From a bacterium (GTDB lineage: Bacteria; Patescibacteriota; Gracilibacteria; Peribacterales; Peribacteraceae), in the NCBI GenBank assembly GCA_029558515.1, contig JAKQEM010000018.1, positions 1 to 64,000 of the forward strand: 64,000 bases of DNA. The letters are read 5' to 3'. Positions 61,190 through 64,000 of the stretch are shown piece by piece. Below the pieces are notes generated by a model. It saw only the letters and a list, made by a program, of their open reading frames with translations. It was not told the origin of the DNA and ran no database searches. The stretch's first letter is position 1, and the number at the start of each line of letters is the position of its first letter. A program made the translations under genes and the position numbers.

Positions 61190-61218
61190 ACCATCCCATC
61201 AAACCATAGAACCCAAGT

Positions 61219-61252
61219 AATAGATGCACAAACTGCATCTATTGCTGTTTTT
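61219..61252 (+). terminator. Intrinsic terminator of the 59942 gene
   Basis: AATAGATGCA and TGCATCTATT form a perfect 10-base-pair stem with a five-base loop, followed by 'gctgttttt'. Confidence 0.82.
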
Positions 61253-61268
61253 GGTGTTAAATACTAAC

Positions 61269-61297
61269 TTGACATAATAGCAATTTAGTTATAGGAT
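61269..61297 (+). promoter_or_regulatory. Promoter of the 61365 gene
   Basis: TTGACA (61269-61274), spacer 17, TAGGAT (61292-61297), followed by a leader of about 60 bases that ends in a purine-rich 'gaagtaaggtgaagt' before the ATG. Confidence 0.65.
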
Positions 61298-61364
61298 TGT
61301 AGTTAGCTCCTTCAAAGCGTTGGCAGGTAGAAAAATCAAATTCTAGAAAGAAGTAAGGTGAAGT

Positions 61365-62345
61365 ATGTCCGCGAATGAATTGGGTCTGTTGGTTGCGTTC
61401 GCTCTATTCGTTGTAGGTGCTGGGGTGATCATCACGGGTCTGATCAAGACGAAAAATGATGGACACCTTGAACCTCTGGTGTGGCTGATGGTTGGTGCTG
61501 CGGTGCTGGCTTGGGCAAGCTATCATCTCTGCAACGCAGCCGACTTCTTCGAATGGGTGCATCCTCTGGCTTGGGCAGTGAGCTTCATCGCCCTCCCCAT
61601 ACTGCTTGCGCTCGTTACGATGTTGATCGGATATGCCATCTACCAGGCGGCAACGATCGGAACGGACGTCGAATTTTTCGGTACGAAGGGGAAGTATGCG
61701 GGTGGCCGGCAGTGGGATTTTGTCCTCGTGCTTGTCGTCTTCATGTTTCTTTTCCTCGGTTTCACATTGGCGGCCTGTCGGGCTACATTGAAAGAAATCG
61801 TGGGCTTCGTCCCCAGTATCAACCAAGGCGAGCTTCGGCAAGTGGTCAGCCTGGCGAATGAGATTGACGCGATTCGACGTGACCTTGGAATGGAAAACGA
61901 TCTCTTGGAAGCCAAACGTAACCCCTTTAGCATCCGCTTTCACGAAATCGATATCCAACCAGCAGAGCAAGCCAAATTCACCGCCAAGCTGAATGCGTTG
62001 TTGAACCCCCGTGGATACCTGTGTGATAAAGTAGTCTCCCTCCGGTACGAAGCCCCGCACAACGGGAATCACCGGACGGGGTATTGTCTCGTCACTGCAT
62101 GTGTCCACAAGGCAAATGAACCCGCATGCTTGAGTGTCTTCCGGATGGCCGAACCCATCGGCGCCGGAGGAGTGAATCGATGGGCAAAGGATTGTTTTGA
62201 GGGAAAATTGGCAACGCTCCTGGAAGCGATGCGACAAGCGCAGGGATCCGATCCTGCAACTGCTCGTCACATCATTGAGGACGCGTTGAACGATATCCCA
62301 GTTGGCGGAGGGATTGACGACTTCGTCGTTGTCCCAACGCGGTAG
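61365..62345 (+). CDS. Membrane protein with soluble C-terminal domain
   Basis: The 326-residue product has four hydrophobic segments in its first 150 residues ('LGLLVAFALFVVGAGVIITGL', 'VWLMVGAAVLAWASYHL', 'AVSFIALPILLALVTMLIGYAI', 'DFVLVLVVFMFLFLGFTLAA') and a soluble domain after about residue 160. I do not recognise the family. It differs from its neighbours in having a conventional leader with an SD-like 'aaggtg' and its own consensus promoter, and in being followed within 20 bases by an unusual branched inverted repeat. Recent acquisition is a reasonable inference. Confidence 0.6.
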   Translation: MSANELGLLVAFALFVVGAGVIITGLIKTKNDGHLEPLVWLMVGAAVLAWASYHLCNAADFFEWVHPLAWAVSFIALPILLALVTMLIGYAIYQAATIGTDVEFFGTKGKYAGGRQWDFVLVLVVFMFLFLGFTLAACRATLKEIVGFVPSINQGELRQVVSLANEIDAIRRDLGMENDLLEAKRNPFSIRFHEIDIQPAEQAKFTAKLNALLNPRGYLCDKVVSLRYEAPHNGNHRTGYCLVTACVHKANEPACLSVFRMAEPIGAGGVNRWAKDCFEGKLATLLEAMRQAQGSDPATARHIIEDALNDIPVGGGIDDFVVVPTR

Positions 62346-62359
62346 AAATACCTGCCGAC

Positions 62360-62460
62360 AACCCCCGAATTGATAATGTCATCGAAGGAGCCTTCGGATG
62401 ACATGCATAGCACAACAAAGGCGCCAGTCGGCGTCGCTATGGAAACTCAATTCGGGGGTT
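62360..62460. repeat. 101-bp branched inverted repeat (three-way junction)
   Basis: The outer arms AACCCCCGAATTGA (62360-62373) and TCAATTCGGGGGTT (62447-62460) are perfect complements. Inside are two hairpins: 'atgtcatcgaagg...ccttcggatgacat' (about 62376-62404) and 'catagc...ggcgcc-agtc-ggcgtc-gctatg' (about 62405-62441). It lies 15 bases after the 61365 gene and 33 bases from the convergent gene's stop. No T-run adjoins it, so it is not a standard terminator. Confidence 0.7.
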
Positions 62461-62492
62461 TCGTCATGCCTTTCATTCCTTCATCATATTCG

Positions 62493-63968
62493 TTATTTCT
62501 TGCGCAAAGGATTCTGTCCCCAGCGATCCCGCTCTGAATCAGAAAGGATTTCCCACACTTTATACTTTTCGACTAACTCTTTCGGGTCAATAGCAATTAT
62601 TTCGTACCCGGATGTCATTGCAACAGGTGTCACAGCCAATCCCATGGCGACCGCAAGTGCAGGATCATTCGGAGAGTAGTGCAACAATTCGCCTTCCACT
62701 TTCATCCAAAACTCCTTCCCTGCATACGCCGCCTTTGCTTCCGGTTGTATGGCTTTTATTTTTTCCGGTAACACAGCCTTCAAATACTCCTCCCCGATCT
62801 CCATCGTCGTCATTGCATTGAAGCGATCCAGCGGGATCTTCACAGGAGTCAAAAGTGACCCTCCCACTCCCGCCACTCCCCCTATCACAATCCCCACTTC
62901 CACCAAATCTCCCGTCCGCACGGCACTCAACCCTGCAAGACGCCCCATGTGTTCGTAGGATTCCAGTGCGGCTTTGCGTTCCAGGAATCTCCCCTGCTCT
63001 ATCTCCACCTTCCCCTTCTTATCCGGCATCTCACTCAGCCGCAACGCATCGATGATGAATTGTCCCATCGTCTCATCCGCACTCGCATCCAATGCTTCCT
63101 TCATGCCCTCCGCACGCAGCTCGCAGTAGAGCCGCTGCGCATCCACGAAGACCCCGCCTTCTATCTCACGATCCCCGGCAGGCAGTTCATCGTAGGAGCC
63201 CATGGTGGTGAAGCGCATGCGCGCGTCCTCCACCTGACTCCCGCGCGGATCGCCGGGCTTGCATCCCTTCAGGAACATCACCGTGGAAAGTGCGTCACCA
63301 GTCTCCAACGCGATGCGTGCCTGCGAGGCGCGCTCCGGCGAAGGAGCACTGTCCGGTTCGCCCGTGGGGCCGAAGATCGCCGAGACGGAAGAAGTCTTGA
63401 GCCCCTTGGCCCGCAGATTATCGCGCACCATTTTCTGGAAAGCGGGATCCCACACGCGAAGACGCGCCTTCATGCCTGGCTGAAACGAGGTGCCCTCAGG
63501 AATATCCAGAAACTGCGCGATGTGCGCGATGGGAACGTCGAAGAGCATGTTGATCGCATCATTGGATGTGTTGATATCGTCGCGCAACTTCTCCTCGATG
63601 AACGTATTGACGATTGCTTGTCGACGAATAATGGTCTCGCGATCCGTCGTTTGCACCTCATCGGGCGCCAGCCAGTCAGGCATCGTGCCCTTGACCATAT
63701 CCGCCGATTTGTCCGCCAACCGCTGCACGGGCGCCCAGGGGTTCTCCATCTTCATGAGAAACTTCGCGCCGAAGTAGTACGCCGCGATGCCCGCCGCCGC
63801 TCCCCGCGCCACTTTGGATTTTGCCAGCGCAAAGAGACCGATGATCGGAAGCGCGAGCCTGGCGAAGGGGGGCAGATCCCGCCAGATGGTGCCAAAGTTC
63901 TTGGCCTCCTTGCGCAGGTCCTTCTCGACGGCACCCATGAGGTCCGCCATCTTGCGACCACCCTCCAC
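62493..63968 (-). CDS. Hypothetical membrane-associated protein
   Basis: I do not recognise this 491-residue product. Residues about 35-75 hold two hydrophobic segments ('LALPIIGLFALAKSKVARGAAAGIAAYYFG'-type), and another Gly/Val-rich stretch lies near 380 ('LVEVGIVIGGVAGVGGSLL'). The rest is mixed alpha/beta with many charged residues. It may be membrane-bound, facing the cytoplasm. The GTG at 63968 shares a base with the previous stop (TAGTG), which favours it. The ATG at 63950, with 'ggagggtgg' upstream, is an alternative. Confidence 0.6.
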   Translation of the reverse strand: MEGGRKMADLMGAVEKDLRKEAKNFGTIWRDLPPFARLALPIIGLFALAKSKVARGAAAGIAAYYFGAKFLMKMENPWAPVQRLADKSADMVKGTMPDWLAPDEVQTTDRETIIRRQAIVNTFIEEKLRDDINTSNDAINMLFDVPIAHIAQFLDIPEGTSFQPGMKARLRVWDPAFQKMVRDNLRAKGLKTSSVSAIFGPTGEPDSAPSPERASQARIALETGDALSTVMFLKGCKPGDPRGSQVEDARMRFTTMGSYDELPAGDREIEGGVFVDAQRLYCELRAEGMKEALDASADETMGQFIIDALRLSEMPDKKGKVEIEQGRFLERKAALESYEHMGRLAGLSAVRTGDLVEVGIVIGGVAGVGGSLLTPVKIPLDRFNAMTTMEIGEEYLKAVLPEKIKAIQPEAKAAYAGKEFWMKVEGELLHYSPNDPALAVAMGLAVTPVAMTSGYEIIAIDPKELVEKYKVWEILSDSERDRWGQNPLRKK

Positions 63969-64000
63969 TATGGATTCATTGCGCCTGTGCGTGCCGATGC
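63968..64000 (-). CDS. C-terminal end of an upstream gene (partial)
   Basis: A frame entering from the right edge ends '...ASARTGAMNP' at a TAG that overlaps the GTG of the next gene. Only ten residues are visible, so nothing can be said about the product. The overlap implies an operon. Confidence 0.35.
   Translation of the reverse strand, partial: ASARTGAMNP

Noticed and set aside
62360-62460. Integron attC site
   Set aside because: Length and cruciform shape fit, but the R boxes do not match RYYYAAC/GTTRRRY, the outer stem is perfect with no extrahelical bases, and no integrase is visible.
1-64000. CRISPR array, rRNA or tRNA genes
   Set aside because: No regularly spaced 24-37 base direct repeats, no rRNA-like sequence, and no cloverleaf with a GTTCRA loop in the intergenic regions I read. 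The 7-base arrays are too short-period for CRISPR.

Overview
This 64 kb window is about 55% GC, densely coded, and contains no rRNA or tRNA gene that I could recognise. The gene set looks like a reduced bacterium of the Candidate Phyla Radiation (Patescibacteria), probably Peregrinibacteria/Peribacteria-like. That placement is inference. It rests on a single-chain glycyl-tRNA synthetase, a B12-dependent class II ribonucleotide reductase, a TraG/VirB4-like ATPase, SLH-like surface enzymes, a sortase, an RNHCP protein, and many coiled-coil proteins with no recognisable family.

Layout. 1-6100: end of a possible transposase, rpsU, a secreted Ig-like protein, a baeRF-type protein, a C-terminal processing protease and a PrsW-type membrane protease. 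6.2-14.1 kb: a glycosylation island with a PMT-type mannosyltransferase, a GT2 enzyme, and three polytopic GT-C enzymes, one of which is a tandem fusion. 14.1-17.8 kb: glyS, rpsB, tsf and a CheY-like receiver. 17.9-25.6 kb: a PLD enzyme, the TraG-like ATPase, a sortase, ychF and an RNHCP protein. 25.6-29.1 kb: nrdJ behind two NrdR-like boxes. 29.3-33.1 kb: a riboflavin pathway (ribE, ribH, ribBA, ribD). 33.2-45 kb: TrpR-like regulator, HtrA, DedA, and a broken str-type cluster (fusA, 1.9 kb of accessory DNA, rpsG, rpsL, rpoC, without rpoB). 45-52 kb: large coiled-coil proteins, one ending in a J-domain. 52-57.4 kb: a CofE-like ligase, a flavin reductase, carA and a Fic protein. 57.4-64 kb: a second coiled-coil locus, a candidate structured RNA, two genes that look imported, and further unknown proteins.

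The most unusual feature is a family of GC-rich palindromes inserted in frame in housekeeping enzymes. In riboflavin synthase (ribE) and the CofE-like ligase the insert carries a complete DUF559/Vsr-like nuclease domain bracketed by inverted palindromes. carA and ribD carry short nuclease-less versions, and another copy is intergenic. All four host proteins keep their visible active-site motifs, and the inserts fall where family members have loops. I read this as a nuclease-associated palindromic element that survives inside proteins, comparable in effect to Rickettsia palindromic elements.

Expression signals also form a pattern. Many genes have a -10 box only 6-9 bases from the start codon, which predicts leaderless mRNAs. 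Most others, including the ribosomal proteins, rpoC and fusA, follow a C/T-rich tract instead of a Shine-Dalgarno sequence. Several spacers consist of degenerate heptanucleotide repeats similar in kind to cyanobacterial STRRs. Two genes near the right end (59134-59808 and 61365-62345) differ: each has a consensus promoter or purine-rich leader and a stem-loop 3' end, so they may be acquired.
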